Assembly (NCBI GenBank): GCA_041401985.1
Contig: JAWKTE010000001.1
Coordinates: forward strand, 362,989-426,988
DNA length: 64,000 nt
Origin: JACKHA01 sp041401985
GTDB taxonomy: Bacteria > Planctomycetota > Phycisphaerae > Phycisphaerales > UBA1924
Direction: 5' to 3'
Part shown: piece after piece, positions 8,482-17,727 of the stretch
Numbering within the stretch: the first letter of the stretch is position 1
Layout of the letters: each line of letters starts with the position of its first letter
Notes under the pieces: model-generated
The model's input: only the letters and a program-made list of their open reading frames with translations
Databases searched by the model: none
Told to the model about the DNA's origin: nothing
Position numbers and translations under genes: made by a program

Positions 8482-9642
8482 CTATCCAAACAACTTCATC
8501 TGCCCCCTCTCCGCGCCCGACTCCGGCCTCCTAAACGCCGCGCCGCTGAGGGGGGGCAGTTCGGCGTCGAGGCCGAGGCGCCTGGCGTAGAGCCTGAACA
8601 TCTGGGCGATTTGGCCGGCGATGGGGCCGGTGCCGCGCATGCGCTGGGCGATGTTCGGGTCGTAGAGGTCGCCGCCTCGGACCTGGCGGATGAGGCTTTC
8701 GACGCGGGCGGCCCGGTCGGGCACGTGGCGCTGGAGCCATTCGAGGAACAGGGCCTTGATCTGGAACGGCAGGCGCAGCATGACCCACGCGGCCCGCCTC
8801 GCGCCCGCACGGGCCGCAGCTTCGAGGATCGCCGGGATCTCGCGGTCGTTGAGGCCCGGGATGACCGGAGCGACCATGACGGTGACAGGGATGCCGGCGT
8901 CGGAGAGAGCGCTGATAGCGTCGAGGCGCTCCCGCGGCGAGGAGGCGCGCGGCTCCATGCGGGCGGCGAGCGCGTTGTCGAGCGTCGTGACGCTGATGGA
9001 GGCCTGGGCCGCGCCGTGGGCGGCAAGCGATGAGAGCAGGTCGATGTCGCGGGTGATGAGGGCGTTCTTGGTGATGAGGCCGACGGGCTGGCGGCACTCG
9101 GCCATGACTTCCAGGCAGGCCCGGGTGATGCCGAGGCGGCGCTCGATGGGCTGGTAGGGGTCGGTCACGCCCGACATGACGATGAAGTCGGCCTCCCACG
9201 AGGGGCGGGCCAGGGCGGCCCGGAGCAGTTCGGCGGCCCTGGGCTTGGCGAAGATGCGGGTCTCGAAGTCCAGCCCGCTGGAGAGGCCGAAGTACTCGTG
9301 CCCGGGTCGGGCGTAGCAGTAGATGCAGCCGTGCTCGCAGCCGCGGTATGGATTGACGGTCCAGCGGAAGGGGATGTCGGGGACGTTGACGGGGTTGAGC
9401 ACGGCCCTGGTGTCGTCGTCGAAGACCTCGGTGCGGACCTGGCGGCCGCTGGGGTGCTCGCGGGCGGAGTCTTCCAGGTGCTCGGGCAGGACGTGGAGGC
9501 GGATGTCGTCGAAGCGGCTCGCGGGGTTGAGCCCCGCGCCGCGTCCGCGGGCCGGGCCGTCGAGGAGGGCGTCGGCGAGGCCGTCGAGGGTGGCCGGGTC
9601 GGGGGTGTGGAAGTCGTCGTCGTGTGTCGGTTGGAGCGGCAC
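8482..9642 (-). CDS. PA0069-family radical SAM protein
   Basis: This 386-residue protein has the radical SAM cluster motif C102-x3-C106-x2-C109 (CEHGCIYCYA). It also has family blocks NPVNVPDIPFRWTVNPYRGC, DFIVMSGVTDPYQPIE and VMVAPVIPGLND. The PA0069/SplB-like family is widespread but its substrate is not established, although relation to spore photoproduct lyase has led to suggestions of nucleic-acid repair. Full length with no missing motifs. The start GTG/ATG choice near 9642 has good agreement with family length. Confidence 0.85.
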   Translation of the reverse strand: MPLQPTHDDDFHTPDPATLDGLADALLDGPARGRGAGLNPASRFDDIRLHVLPEHLEDSAREHPSGRQVRTEVFDDDTRAVLNPVNVPDIPFRWTVNPYRGCEHGCIYCYARPGHEYFGLSSGLDFETRIFAKPRAAELLRAALARPSWEADFIVMSGVTDPYQPIERRLGITRACLEVMAECRQPVGLITKNALITRDIDLLSSLAAHGAAQASISVTTLDNALAARMEPRASSPRERLDAISALSDAGIPVTVMVAPVIPGLNDREIPAILEAAARAGARRAAWVMLRLPFQIKALFLEWLQRHVPDRAARVESLIRQVRGGDLYDPNIAQRMRGTGPIAGQIAQMFRLYARRLGLDAELPPLSGAAFRRPESGAERGQMKLFG

Positions 9643-10016
9643 GTTGGGGGCCCGGCGTGCGGGGCAGAATCGGCGTGATCCTCTGTGACGAGAGCCGTTT
9701 GGATGCGGGGGGCTGGGCGGTCGTCGCCTCGACCGGGCGCGGCGTTCCCGCGTCGAACGATCGGGCGGTCGCCTTGACCACGGGCGGATACCCGATCATA
9801 CTACCAACGTATAGTACGGCGTCAAGTCGAGTCTGAGAAGAACCGAAACGGTGGGCGGCCCCGCGGGGCCGGGTTTGCCGGATGCAATCGCAAGACCTGT
9901 GCTCGCAATAGGTTGAGGCCGGAGATCGTTGGTCGCTGGACGCGGGATCGTCCAGACTTGTGGTGAGGGCGAGGGCGGCCCGACGCGGGCGGCCTGGGAT
10001 GGGGAATGAGCGAGAG
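9643..10016. other. intergenic region, no gene seen
   Basis: This 374-bp divergent gap holds an AT-rich patch at 9797-9816 (CATACTACCAACGTATAGTA) that could supply -10 elements in either direction. It also holds the palindrome GGCCCCGCGGGGCC near 9854. I see no supported coding frame. Confidence 0.5.
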
Positions 10017-10310
10017 ATGAGTCTGACGCCTGGTGAGAGTTCGGTCCTGCTGACGGCCCTGGCGGCTCTGCGGAGCGGCGACAGCCGGCGATTCCAGGAC
10101 CTGCTGTGGCTGGGAATGGGAGATCGCTGGGGTGAGGTCCAGGACGGGCTGCTGGCGCGGGAGTTGGCCGAGTGGCTGGATGCGGACCAGACCCGCCTGC
10201 GGCTGACGGGGCGTGGGGTGGAGTGGGTCAAGTCGCTGAGGCTCGACGCCGATTCCGGGTCGGAGCCGGGCGTCCCGCCTTGGGGCGTGCGGTCGGTTCC
10301 GGCCGTGTGA
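10017..10310 (+). CDS. small hypothetical protein
   Basis: This 97-residue frame starts at the second of two nearby ATGs (MSLTPGESSVLL). It has predicted helices and a segment LRLTGRGVEWVKSLRL that resembles the end of a winged-helix or MarR-like domain. There is no helical DNA-recognition motif strong enough to assign. The product is unknown, and the codon usage is compatible with a real gene. Confidence 0.45.
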   Translation: MSLTPGESSVLLTALAALRSGDSRRFQDLLWLGMGDRWGEVQDGLLARELAEWLDADQTRLRLTGRGVEWVKSLRLDADSGSEPGVPPWGVRSVPAV

Positions 10311-10429
10311 TCGGCCGAGCAATCGACGGGGTGATCGGCGGGTGGGGCTTGGCCGGGCCTGCTGATCTCCGTACAGTGGGGATGCTGGTGTTCGGGGCCC
10401 CTGGTTGGGGCTCTGGGGAATCTGCCGCG

Positions 10430-10963
10430 ATGGAGACCGAACCGACGGAGCCTCCCGGATCGCCGATTGGCGTCCCGGCCCGTCAGCCGACATTCGATGT
10501 CGAGATCCAGGACGCCACGGGGCGGCTTGATCGGTCCACGCTTGACTGGCTTCGGCGGCATGTCGCGAGCGCGGCTGGCGAACTGGCCTGCGCGGGCGAG
10601 GTCCGGGTGCGGGCGGTGGGCGACGCCGAGATGCGGGCGGCGCACGCCAGGCACCTTGGCGAGGATTCGACCACGGACGTGCTGACGTTTGATCTGCGGG
10701 AGAACGCGGAGGGCGGCGCTCCGCTCGATGTGGACGTGCTGGTGTGCGTTGACGAGGCGGAGCGCCAGGGCGGCGAGCGCGGGCATCCGGCGTCGCACGA
10801 GCTGCTGCTGTACATCGTGCACGCGATGCTGCACTGCCTTGGCTACGACGACCGCGACGAGGCGTCGTTCGCGGCCATGCACGCGCGCGAGGACGAGGTG
10901 CTGGGCGCGATCGGCGTGGGATTGGTGTACGGCGCGACGCAGCGGGCTGGGGGCGCCCGGTGA
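10430..10963 (+). CDS. ybeY: endoribonuclease YbeY
   Basis: This 177-residue protein has the UPF0054 signature: STTDVLTFDL, then HELLLYIVHAMLHCLGYDD. YbeY is a metal-dependent RNase involved in 16S rRNA 3'-end maturation and ribosome quality control. Two of the three usual zinc histidines are present. The third position carries Asp (GYDD instead of GYDH), a substitution that also occurs in other bacteria. The stop overlaps the GTG of the next gene by 4 bp (GTGA), so the two are translationally coupled; ybeY next to corC is a common bacterial arrangement. Confidence 0.9.
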   Translation: METEPTEPPGSPIGVPARQPTFDVEIQDATGRLDRSTLDWLRRHVASAAGELACAGEVRVRAVGDAEMRAAHARHLGEDSTTDVLTFDLRENAEGGAPLDVDVLVCVDEAERQGGERGHPASHELLLYIVHAMLHCLGYDDRDEASFAAMHAREDEVLGAIGVGLVYGATQRAGGAR

Positions 10964-12336
10964 GCTCGCTGGTGCTTGTCATCGTGGGCGTCGTGGCGCT
11001 GGTCGTTGGCGCCGTGCTGGCGACGCTGTTCGCGGCGCTTCGAGACTTCTCGTGGTCGGGCCTTGAGGATCTGGCCAAGGAGAGAGGGCGTGGGGTCGTC
11101 GGGGCGCGGATCGCGAAGATCCTTGACGACTCGGAGGGGCACGCGCGATCGATCCTGCTGCCGCGGGTGTTGTGCCACATGACGGTGGTGGTGGCGACGG
11201 TGCTGCTGCTGGAGCTTTTGGCGGGTCCGGCGACGGACGCGGGGAGCGAGGCGTTGCGGTGGCTGGCGGTGGCAGGCGGGATCCTGGGCTCGGGCGTGCT
11301 GGTGTGGCTGTTCGGGACGGTGATCCCGATGTCGATCGCGGCCCACGCGGCCGAGGGGACGCTGTATCGCTGGGCCGGGTTTGTGCGGGGCGTGCACGTC
11401 TTGATGTCGCCAGCGGGGTCGCTCAGCGCGGGGATCGACGAGATCGTGCGGCGTGTGGTGGGCAAGGAGCGGCTGGACGCGGCGGCGGAGGTCGAGTCGG
11501 AGATCCTGGAGGCGGTCGAGGAGGGCGAGCGCGAGGGGCAGATCAACGAGGACGAGCGGGAGATGATCGAGGCGGTGGTGGAGTTCAGGTCGCTCACGGT
11601 CGAGCAGATCATGACGCCGCGGACGGAGGTGACGGCGATCGAGTACAGCGATGATGTGGCGGGCGTGGGGCGTGCGCTGGAGGCGGCGGGGCACAGCCGC
11701 GTGCCGGTGTATTCCGGGAGCCTCGATCACATCGACGGGATGCTGTACGCGAAGGACTTCCTGCACTACCTGCTCTCGGACGAGGCGAAGCGCGAGGACA
11801 ACGCGGGGTTCATCCTGCGGAACCACCTGCGCCCGGCGGTGTTCGTGCCGGAGACCAAGACGGTGCGGGAACTGCTCTCGGAGATGCTCTCGGCACGGGT
11901 GCACGCGGCGATGGTGACCGACGAGTACGGGGGCACGAGCGGGATGGTGACGCTCGAGGACATCGTCGAGGAGATCTTCGGGGAGATCGAGGACGAGTTC
12001 GAGGAGGTCGAGGCGGCGGGCACGCCGAGCGTGGACCTGGACCCGGAGTCGGTGTCGGCGCTGGTCGATGCGCGGCTGCGGATCGACGACGCGAACGACC
12101 GGCTCGAATCGATCGGGCTGCACCTGCCCGAGAGCGAGGACTACGACACGGTGGGCGGGCTGGTGGTGGTGTCGCTGGGTCGGATCCCGACCGAGGGCGA
12201 GACGCTGCGGGTCAATGGCGTGGTGCTGACGGTGCTGGCGGCCGAGCCGACGCGGGTGACGCGGGTTCGGGTGGAGAAGGCCGAGGCGAGCGAGCCGAGC
12301 GAGGCGGTGCAGGCGTGGGACGCGGGGGGGAAGTAG
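10960..12336 (+). CDS. HlyC/CorC-family CBS-domain membrane protein
   Basis: This 458-residue protein has an N-terminal CNNM-like membrane region with four hydrophobic segments (about 1-25, 60-90, 95-125 and 140-160). Two CBS domains follow, with QIMTPRTEVTAIEY in the first and AMVTDEYGGTSGMVTLEDI in the second. A C-terminal CorC_HlyC transporter-associated domain ends the protein (DTVGGLVVVSLGRIPTEGE). The family is linked to magnesium/cobalt homeostasis. It is coupled to ybeY by a GTGA overlap. Confidence 0.88.
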   Translation: MSSLVLVIVGVVALVVGAVLATLFAALRDFSWSGLEDLAKERGRGVVGARIAKILDDSEGHARSILLPRVLCHMTVVVATVLLLELLAGPATDAGSEALRWLAVAGGILGSGVLVWLFGTVIPMSIAAHAAEGTLYRWAGFVRGVHVLMSPAGSLSAGIDEIVRRVVGKERLDAAAEVESEILEAVEEGEREGQINEDEREMIEAVVEFRSLTVEQIMTPRTEVTAIEYSDDVAGVGRALEAAGHSRVPVYSGSLDHIDGMLYAKDFLHYLLSDEAKREDNAGFILRNHLRPAVFVPETKTVRELLSEMLSARVHAAMVTDEYGGTSGMVTLEDIVEEIFGEIEDEFEEVEAAGTPSVDLDPESVSALVDARLRIDDANDRLESIGLHLPESEDYDTVGGLVVVSLGRIPTEGETLRVNGVVLTVLAAEPTRVTRVRVEKAEASEPSEAVQAWDAGGK

Positions 12337-12424
12337 TGCCGAGTGCTGAGTGCCGAGTGCCGAGTGCCGAGTGCCGAGTGCTGAGTGCTGAGTGCTGAGT
12401 GCCGCGTGCTGAGTGCTGAGTGCC
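12337..12424. repeat. heptamer tandem repeat (GAGTGCT/GAGTGCC)
   Basis: About twelve copies of a 7-bp unit alternate between TGCCGAG and TGCTGAG directly after the CorC stop. The same heptamer reappears at 13444-13472 on the other side of the outer-membrane protein gene. The run has no open frame of its own. Confidence 0.85.
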
Positions 12425-12456
12425 GACGGGATGATGGCCTGGGCATTTCTGGACGC

Positions 12457-12484
12457 TTGACTCCGAAATAGTGTGGACTAGCAT
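12457..12484 (+). promoter_or_regulatory. candidate promoter of the barrel gene
   Basis: TTGACT at 12457-12462, a 16-bp spacer and TAGCAT at 12479-12484 form a plausible promoter. It lies between the heptamer array and the outer-membrane protein gene, about 60 bp before its start codon. Confidence 0.4.
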
Positions 12485-12490
12485 CGGAAA

Positions 12491-12510
12491 ACAGGAGTGA
12501 TGACTCCTGT
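12491..12510 (+). promoter_or_regulatory. leader hairpin / operator-like palindrome
   Basis: ACAGGAGT GATG ACTCCTGT is a perfect 8-bp inverted repeat with a 4-nt loop, just after the candidate promoter. It also contains a Shine-Dalgarno-like GGAG that would be hidden in the hairpin. It could be an operator or an RNA leader element. Confidence 0.4.
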
Positions 12511-12545
12511 ATTCTGATCCGCACTTCGACCGGGAGATCAAGGCG

Positions 12546-13445
12546 ATGCTGGCTTCCTGTGAGCGTGTGTGCGCGGCCGCGATTGCGGTCGCTTCCGTGG
12601 CGGGCCTGGCCTCGGGCCAGCAGGCGGGGTTCGTGCTGTTCCCGAGCGAGGCGGCCGAGCGTTTCGAGCAGCCGCCCGAGCAGCGGTTCGTGCACCCGGT
12701 GACCGCGCCGTACCACCACGAGAACTCGTTCGTGACTTCCGACGTCCGGGCGTGGTTCCTGTACCACGAGTTCCCGAGCGATCAGTTGATCGGCGGTGGG
12801 CACGCGACGACGGCGGCGGTGCAGGTGCGTCTGGCGATCACCGAGTGGCTGCAGCTGGTGGCGTACAAGGACGGGTACATCGACTTCGACACGCCGCTGG
12901 TCAATGACGACGGCGTGGTCGATGTGGGCGCGGGCCTGAAGTTCGCGTTCCTGCGTGACTACGAGCACCAGTGGTTCGCGGCGGCGGGGGTTGGCTACGA
13001 GTTCCCGTGGGGCGATCCGGGCGTGCTGCAGAACGATGACGAGTTCCGCCTGTGGGTCTCGATGGACAAGGGCTGGGGGCGGTTCCACGTCGGCGGGACG
13101 TTCAACTGGTTCATCGTCGATGGCGAGGACCAGGACCTTGGCAACTCCGATCGCCTGTCGTGGCACCTGCACGCGGACTACTGGCTGACGGACTGGTTCA
13201 GCCCTGTGGTCGAGGTGAACGGGTACCACGTGCTGGACGCGGGCTCGTCGCCGCTTCCGTTCCAGGGGATCGACGTGGTGAACCTGGGGCAGGGCGAGGA
13301 CGATCCGGTGGTGTCGCTCGGGCTTGGGGGGGAGGTCCGCCCGGCGGACGACTGGGCGTTCCGCGGCGCGTTCGAGGCGCCGCTGACCGACGAGGATGAC
13401 CTGTATGGGTGGCGGTTTACGCTGTCGGTGGTGTATTCGTTTTGA
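12546..13445 (+). CDS. outer-membrane beta-barrel protein
   Basis: This 299-residue protein has a signal peptide (about residues 1-25, ending ASGQQ). The body alternates aromatic and polar residues in short amphipathic strands, with many Trp/Tyr and Asp. The last residues are TLSVVYSF, a terminal Phe as recognised by the BAM machinery. It resembles barrel proteins of unknown cargo found in Planctomycetota. It is flanked on both sides by the same heptamer repeat, so it may have been inserted or duplicated as a cassette. Confidence 0.75.
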   Translation: MLASCERVCAAAIAVASVAGLASGQQAGFVLFPSEAAERFEQPPEQRFVHPVTAPYHHENSFVTSDVRAWFLYHEFPSDQLIGGGHATTAAVQVRLAITEWLQLVAYKDGYIDFDTPLVNDDGVVDVGAGLKFAFLRDYEHQWFAAAGVGYEFPWGDPGVLQNDDEFRLWVSMDKGWGRFHVGGTFNWFIVDGEDQDLGNSDRLSWHLHADYWLTDWFSPVVEVNGYHVLDAGSSPLPFQGIDVVNLGQGEDDPVVSLGLGGEVRPADDWAFRGAFEAPLTDEDDLYGWRFTLSVVYSF

Positions 13446-13511
13446 GTGCTGAGTGCTGAGTGCTGAGTGCCGGGAGGTGATGTCCTGGGTCCTGGGTCCT
13501 GGGTCCTGGGG
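13444..13511. repeat. heptamer arrays GAGTGCT and TCCTGGG
   Basis: Four copies of GAGTGCT/GAGTGCC begin at the stop codon of the barrel gene. A second, different 7-bp repeat, TCCTGGG, follows with four copies at about 13483-13510. The region separates two convergent genes. Confidence 0.8.
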
Positions 13512-13567
13512 GTCGCGTCGGGGGTTGCTGGGATCTTCAGGGGTGTGGGGCCGTGGCGGTTGGTGGA

Positions 13568-16543
13568 TCAGCCGGCGAGGCGAGCACGGAACGGGGCGGC
13601 GCGGTCGGCGATGTTCTGGTCCGGCGCGAGGGAGTTCCAGAGTTCGTAGAGATCGACGAGGCGTTGGAGGCAGCGTTGCTCGCGCTCTTCGGGGCGTGAG
13701 GGCGGGTCCATGGCGTCGATGGCCGTGAGCAGCATCGGCTCGGCCTCTTCCAGCAGGGCGATGGCGGCCTCCGGGGCCGGGGCGAGGCGGGCGCGCTCGA
13801 GCAGGACGGCGGCGAGGGTCTCGCGGGTTTCCTCGATGAGCCAGTGGTTGCGGTCGTTCGGGCGGTAGGCGCGCTGGCGGAGTGCGAGGCACTCGCGAAG
13901 GAGCATGTCGGCCTCGGCGAGGCGTTCGGGGCCGCCCAGGCGGGTGAGCGTGTCGGCGAAGGCGAACAGGTAGCCGCCCAGGCCGGTGTGGGTCGGGCCG
14001 AAGTGCAGGCGCATGAGCGGCCCGAGTTCGCGCATGGCGACTTCGGCGGCGGCGTAGTCGGACTGCTGGTAGAGCGTCATGGCGAGGCGCTGCTCGGCGT
14101 TGAGGCGGTAGACGTCTTCCGGAGCGAGGTTCAACCGAGCGGCGGCGGCGGCCCAACGCAGTTCGGCCATGGCGGCATCCGGGTCGGTCGGCATGAGCGC
14201 GCGTCCGAGGACCGTCCTGGTGGAGATCGTGAAGCGGTGCTCGGGGCCGAAGATCTGCGACCGGATCTCCGCCGACTCGCGGAGCGGCTCGACGGCCTCG
14301 GCGTGGCGACCGTTGTCGACAAGCAGTTCGCCGAGCAGGGCCATGCCTGAGGCGGCAAGGGCGGCGCGATCGGTCGCGTTTCGGGCGGCCTCGATGCCCT
14401 CACGCAGCACACGCTCGCCCTCGGCCACCTCGCCCTTGTGGGCGAGCACCATGCCGAGATTGATCATGGTGTTGGCGGTCTCGCCGCCTTCCGGGGCGAT
14501 GGCGAGCGCCTGGCGAAGGAGCGATTCAGCGCGGGTCAAGTCTCCCATGTCGGCCGCCGCGCCGCCCAGGTTCGCGTATGACGTCTGGAGGCCCTCGGCG
14601 ATGTCGTCGGGTGGATCGGGGGAGTCTCGGAGTGCGAGCCGGATGTCGAGCGCCCGCTGGTGGGCCGCGACCGCCTCGGGAAGGCGATCCAGGTAGTTGA
14701 GTGCGACGCCCAGCGCGTCGACGGCGTCGGCGAGCTGTTCCTGGTCGGGCGTCGTGGGCAGCGCGTCGAGGAGTTCGACGCTGATTCGGAGGTGGCGCGC
14801 CGCCTTGTGGTACTCGCCAGTGCGCATGAACAAGAGTCCGATCGCGTGCCTCATGGCCGCGGCGAACTCGGGTCGGTTGGTCGAGGCGCCCTGGTCAAGC
14901 CGGCGCTCGGCCCGGTCGACCATCTGATGGACGGTGAATGCCGGAGAAAGCGGCTCGTCCTCACCCTCTTCGCCGAGCAAGTCCTCTGCGATGAAGCGCT
15001 GGACCGCCTCGGCCCGCTCACGCTGCTGCTCGGCGACGTCGAGGGCGCGCTGGGCACGCAAGGCGGCTTGGCGTTCGCGCTCGGCGGCGGCAAGCGCGGC
15101 CTCCTCGGCGGCGCGGGCCTCGCGTTCGGCGGCGAGCGCGGCGTCGGCCTCGCGCTCGGCGATGGCGCGGGCCTCTGCGGCGTCGGCGGCGGCGGCGTTG
15201 GCCTGCTCCGCGCTTCGTTCGGCCCGCCGCGCTTCTTCCGCCGCACGCACGAGTCCGACCGTGAGGCCGACGACCCCGACGATGATCGCGACGCCGACGG
15301 CGCAGGCCGCGGCGAACGCGCCGCGGTTGCGGCGGACCCACTTGCCGACCTGGTAGCCGGCGGTCGGCGGGCGGGCCTCGATGGGCTTGTCGTCGAGGTA
15401 TCGCTGGATGTCGGCGCTGAGGGCGGCGGCGGTCTCGTAGCGCCGGGCGGGGTCCTTGTCGAGGCAGCGCATGGCGATCCAGTCGAGGTCGCCCTTGAGC
15501 GCGCCGGCGAGGTGGTTCGAGTCGGTGGCGCGTTTGGCCGCGATCTCGCGGGTCTGGTCGCCCAGGCGCGAGAGGCGGGCGGAGGGTCGCGGCGGGTCGT
15601 CCTCTCGGATCATCCGCGCGATCTGGTCGTACGACGCGCTGCGGATGCGCAGGGCGTCGAACGGCGTGACGCCCGCGAGCAGTTCGTAGAGGGTCGCGCC
15701 GAGGCTGTAGATGTCGCTGCGGGTGTCGACGCTCGCGCCGGGCGGGCCGCCGCCGGCCTGCTCGGGGGCCATGTACTCGGGCGTGCCGAGCCACTGGGCG
15801 GCCTGGGTGTAGACGGACTTGTCTGACAAGCGACCGCCGGTGGCCTTGGCGATGCCGAAGTCGATGACCTTGGGCTGGGGGGTATCGTCGCCGTCGGCTA
15901 CGAGGATGTTGCTGGGCTTGATGTCGCGGTGGATGATGCCCTTGGAATGGGCGTGCTGGATGGCCAGGCACACGTCGCGGAAGAGGGCGAGGCGCTGGCG
16001 GAGAGTGAGTTTGCGGTTGTCGGCGTAGTCGGTCAGGGGGATGCCCTTGACCAGTTCCATGGCGAAGTAGGGGCGGCCCGCGCTGGTCGCGCCGGCGTCG
16101 TAGACGCGCGCGATGGCCGGATGGTCCATCATCGCCAGGGCCTGGCGCTCGGCCTCGAAGCGGGCGATGATCTGGCGCGTGTCCATGCCCGCCTTGAGGA
16201 TCTTCAGCGCGACGCGCCGGCGGACGGGCTTGTCCTGCTCGGCCAGGAACACGCGCCCGAAGCCGCCCTCGCCGAGGGCCTCGAGCAGCGTGTACGGGCC
16301 GATGACCGAGCCGGGGCCCTCCATGCCGTGCCCGACGTCCATGGACTCGGCGACGGCGGCGGCCAGCGAGGGGGAGACGGGCGAGCGCGTCAGGATGCCG
16401 GGGTGCTCGTCGGCCCACAGCAACGCCTCGACCGCGGCCCGGAGGCGATCGTCGCCGGCGCAGGCCTTGGCGAGATAGTCGCCCCGGCTGGCCTTGGGCA
16501 GTTCGATGGCCTGGAGGAAGATGGTCTCGGTGGAGGGGTCCAT
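13568..16543 (-). CDS. Ser/Thr protein kinase with transmembrane helix and TPR domain
   Basis: This 991-residue protein has an N-terminal kinase domain (about 83-395). The glycine loop is GEGGFG (91-96), the ATP lysine is K114 (VALKIL), the catalytic loop is HRDIKPSN (205-212), DFG is at 228-230, and the APE-equivalent is YMAPEQ. One membrane helix (about 409-433) is followed by an Ala/Glu/Arg-rich coiled coil (about 435-510). The extracytoplasmic part holds a long run of TPR-like helical repeats (about 540-960). This architecture is common and expanded in Planctomycetota. Its ligand and targets are unknown. The catalytic residues are intact. Confidence 0.92.
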   Translation of the reverse strand: MDPSTETIFLQAIELPKASRGDYLAKACAGDDRLRAAVEALLWADEHPGILTRSPVSPSLAAAVAESMDVGHGMEGPGSVIGPYTLLEALGEGGFGRVFLAEQDKPVRRRVALKILKAGMDTRQIIARFEAERQALAMMDHPAIARVYDAGATSAGRPYFAMELVKGIPLTDYADNRKLTLRQRLALFRDVCLAIQHAHSKGIIHRDIKPSNILVADGDDTPQPKVIDFGIAKATGGRLSDKSVYTQAAQWLGTPEYMAPEQAGGGPPGASVDTRSDIYSLGATLYELLAGVTPFDALRIRSASYDQIARMIREDDPPRPSARLSRLGDQTREIAAKRATDSNHLAGALKGDLDWIAMRCLDKDPARRYETAAALSADIQRYLDDKPIEARPPTAGYQVGKWVRRNRGAFAAACAVGVAIIVGVVGLTVGLVRAAEEARRAERSAEQANAAAADAAEARAIAEREADAALAAEREARAAEEAALAAAERERQAALRAQRALDVAEQQRERAEAVQRFIAEDLLGEEGEDEPLSPAFTVHQMVDRAERRLDQGASTNRPEFAAAMRHAIGLLFMRTGEYHKAARHLRISVELLDALPTTPDQEQLADAVDALGVALNYLDRLPEAVAAHQRALDIRLALRDSPDPPDDIAEGLQTSYANLGGAAADMGDLTRAESLLRQALAIAPEGGETANTMINLGMVLAHKGEVAEGERVLREGIEAARNATDRAALAASGMALLGELLVDNGRHAEAVEPLRESAEIRSQIFGPEHRFTISTRTVLGRALMPTDPDAAMAELRWAAAAARLNLAPEDVYRLNAEQRLAMTLYQQSDYAAAEVAMRELGPLMRLHFGPTHTGLGGYLFAFADTLTRLGGPERLAEADMLLRECLALRQRAYRPNDRNHWLIEETRETLAAVLLERARLAPAPEAAIALLEEAEPMLLTAIDAMDPPSRPEEREQRCLQRLVDLYELWNSLAPDQNIADRAAPFRARLAG

Positions 16544-16695
16544 GGGCGACGGGGATTCTTGACCCGGTGGGGGCGTTGAGGGGGCTTGGTTCGCTGGAGC
16601 GTTGAAGTTCGCCTGGATTCGGGAACCGGGAGCCGCGCGGCGCGTCCAACGCGGATCGGGCGTGGCGCGCCCGAGCGGTGAAAGGACGGGAGCCT

Positions 16696-17712
16696 GTGGG
16701 ACGGAGCGGTTTCACACTTGTTGATGCGGCGGTGACGGGGCTGGCGGCGGCGGTGGCCGCATCGGTCGTGGTCGTCGGCGCGGGCGTCGCGCGGGACGAT
16801 GCGCGGACGGCCCGGTGCATCGAGAACATGCGACAGATCGGCCTGGGCAACGCCCAGTTTGCGCTGGCCAACCAGGACCTGATGGCCGGGCTGTCGTGGG
16901 AGCCGGGGCAGGCGAACAGCAAGTTCCCGGACCTGCAGGCCCAGCAGATGGGCTCGTCATCGACAGGGGCGCAGGCCCACGCGGCCCAGGCGGTCGACAT
17001 CCTGCGGAGGCGCGGGCGACAGGACATGCCTCGCATCGACCAGTGGCTTGCCGATCCGGGTTACTGGTCGCTGGCGCTCGTGGACTTCCAGGATCGGGAT
17101 CTTGGCGACACCTTCAACATCTGTCCGAACGACCGGCACCTCGCCATGTGGCGCGGGGCGACGGATGTGTTCGACGACGGCGGGTTCCTGCCGCTGCAGA
17201 TCGGACCGACGCCGGCGAACAAGCGGTGGCCGTACACGTCGTCGTATCAGGCCACGGCGAGCGCGTTCGACCGGAACCAGAGCATCTCCACGACGCTGGC
17301 GATCGCGAGTCGTTTGACACAAGGCGGAACGACCGATGGGTGGTCGATCCCGGGCAACGCACGCCTCGGCCCATCGAGCCTTGCCACGGTCGCGCTGCCC
17401 TCCCGGAAAGTCCACGTGTTCGACGAGTTCCAGAGGCATGGGCCGGGTGTCGATCGATTCTTCGGTTACCCGAGCGCGCGCCTGCCGATGCTGTTCTTCG
17501 ATGGCTCGGTGGGCATCCGTCTCGCGGGCGACGCCCAGCCGGCGTGGTGGCCGAGCTTCCCGCAGACGACGGCCGCCTACACCGGGTCGTTCCAGCCCCA
17601 TGCTTGGCAGCCACCGCCCCTGAATCCGTTCGGCCAGCCGCCGGCCTGGTTCGAAGTCGTGCCTCTCACCCTCCGCTGGACCCGCGACGGGCTGCTGGGG
17701 TGGGACTACTAG
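16696..17712 (+). CDS. pseudopilin-like protein, paralogue of 128-1222
   Basis: The GTG at 16696 has AAAGGA nine bases upstream and starts directly at GRSGFTLVDAAVTGLAA; a GTG at 16678 is the alternative. The product has 338 residues. The motif G-FTLVD has Asp at the position that is normally Glu5, the residue needed for methylation and assembly in classical pilins. The C-terminal domain shares RWPYTSSY, SRLTQGGTT and LPMLFFDGS with the first gene in the window. Both proteins may be minor pseudopilins or envelope proteins using the same membrane anchor; their role is unknown. Confidence 0.8.
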   Translation: MGRSGFTLVDAAVTGLAAAVAASVVVVGAGVARDDARTARCIENMRQIGLGNAQFALANQDLMAGLSWEPGQANSKFPDLQAQQMGSSSTGAQAHAAQAVDILRRRGRQDMPRIDQWLADPGYWSLALVDFQDRDLGDTFNICPNDRHLAMWRGATDVFDDGGFLPLQIGPTPANKRWPYTSSYQATASAFDRNQSISTTLAIASRLTQGGTTDGWSIPGNARLGPSSLATVALPSRKVHVFDEFQRHGPGVDRFFGYPSARLPMLFFDGSVGIRLAGDAQPAWWPSFPQTTAAYTGSFQPHAWQPPPLNPFGQPPAWFEVVPLTLRWTRDGLLGWDY

Positions 17713-17727
17713 CCCATCGGCGGCCGA

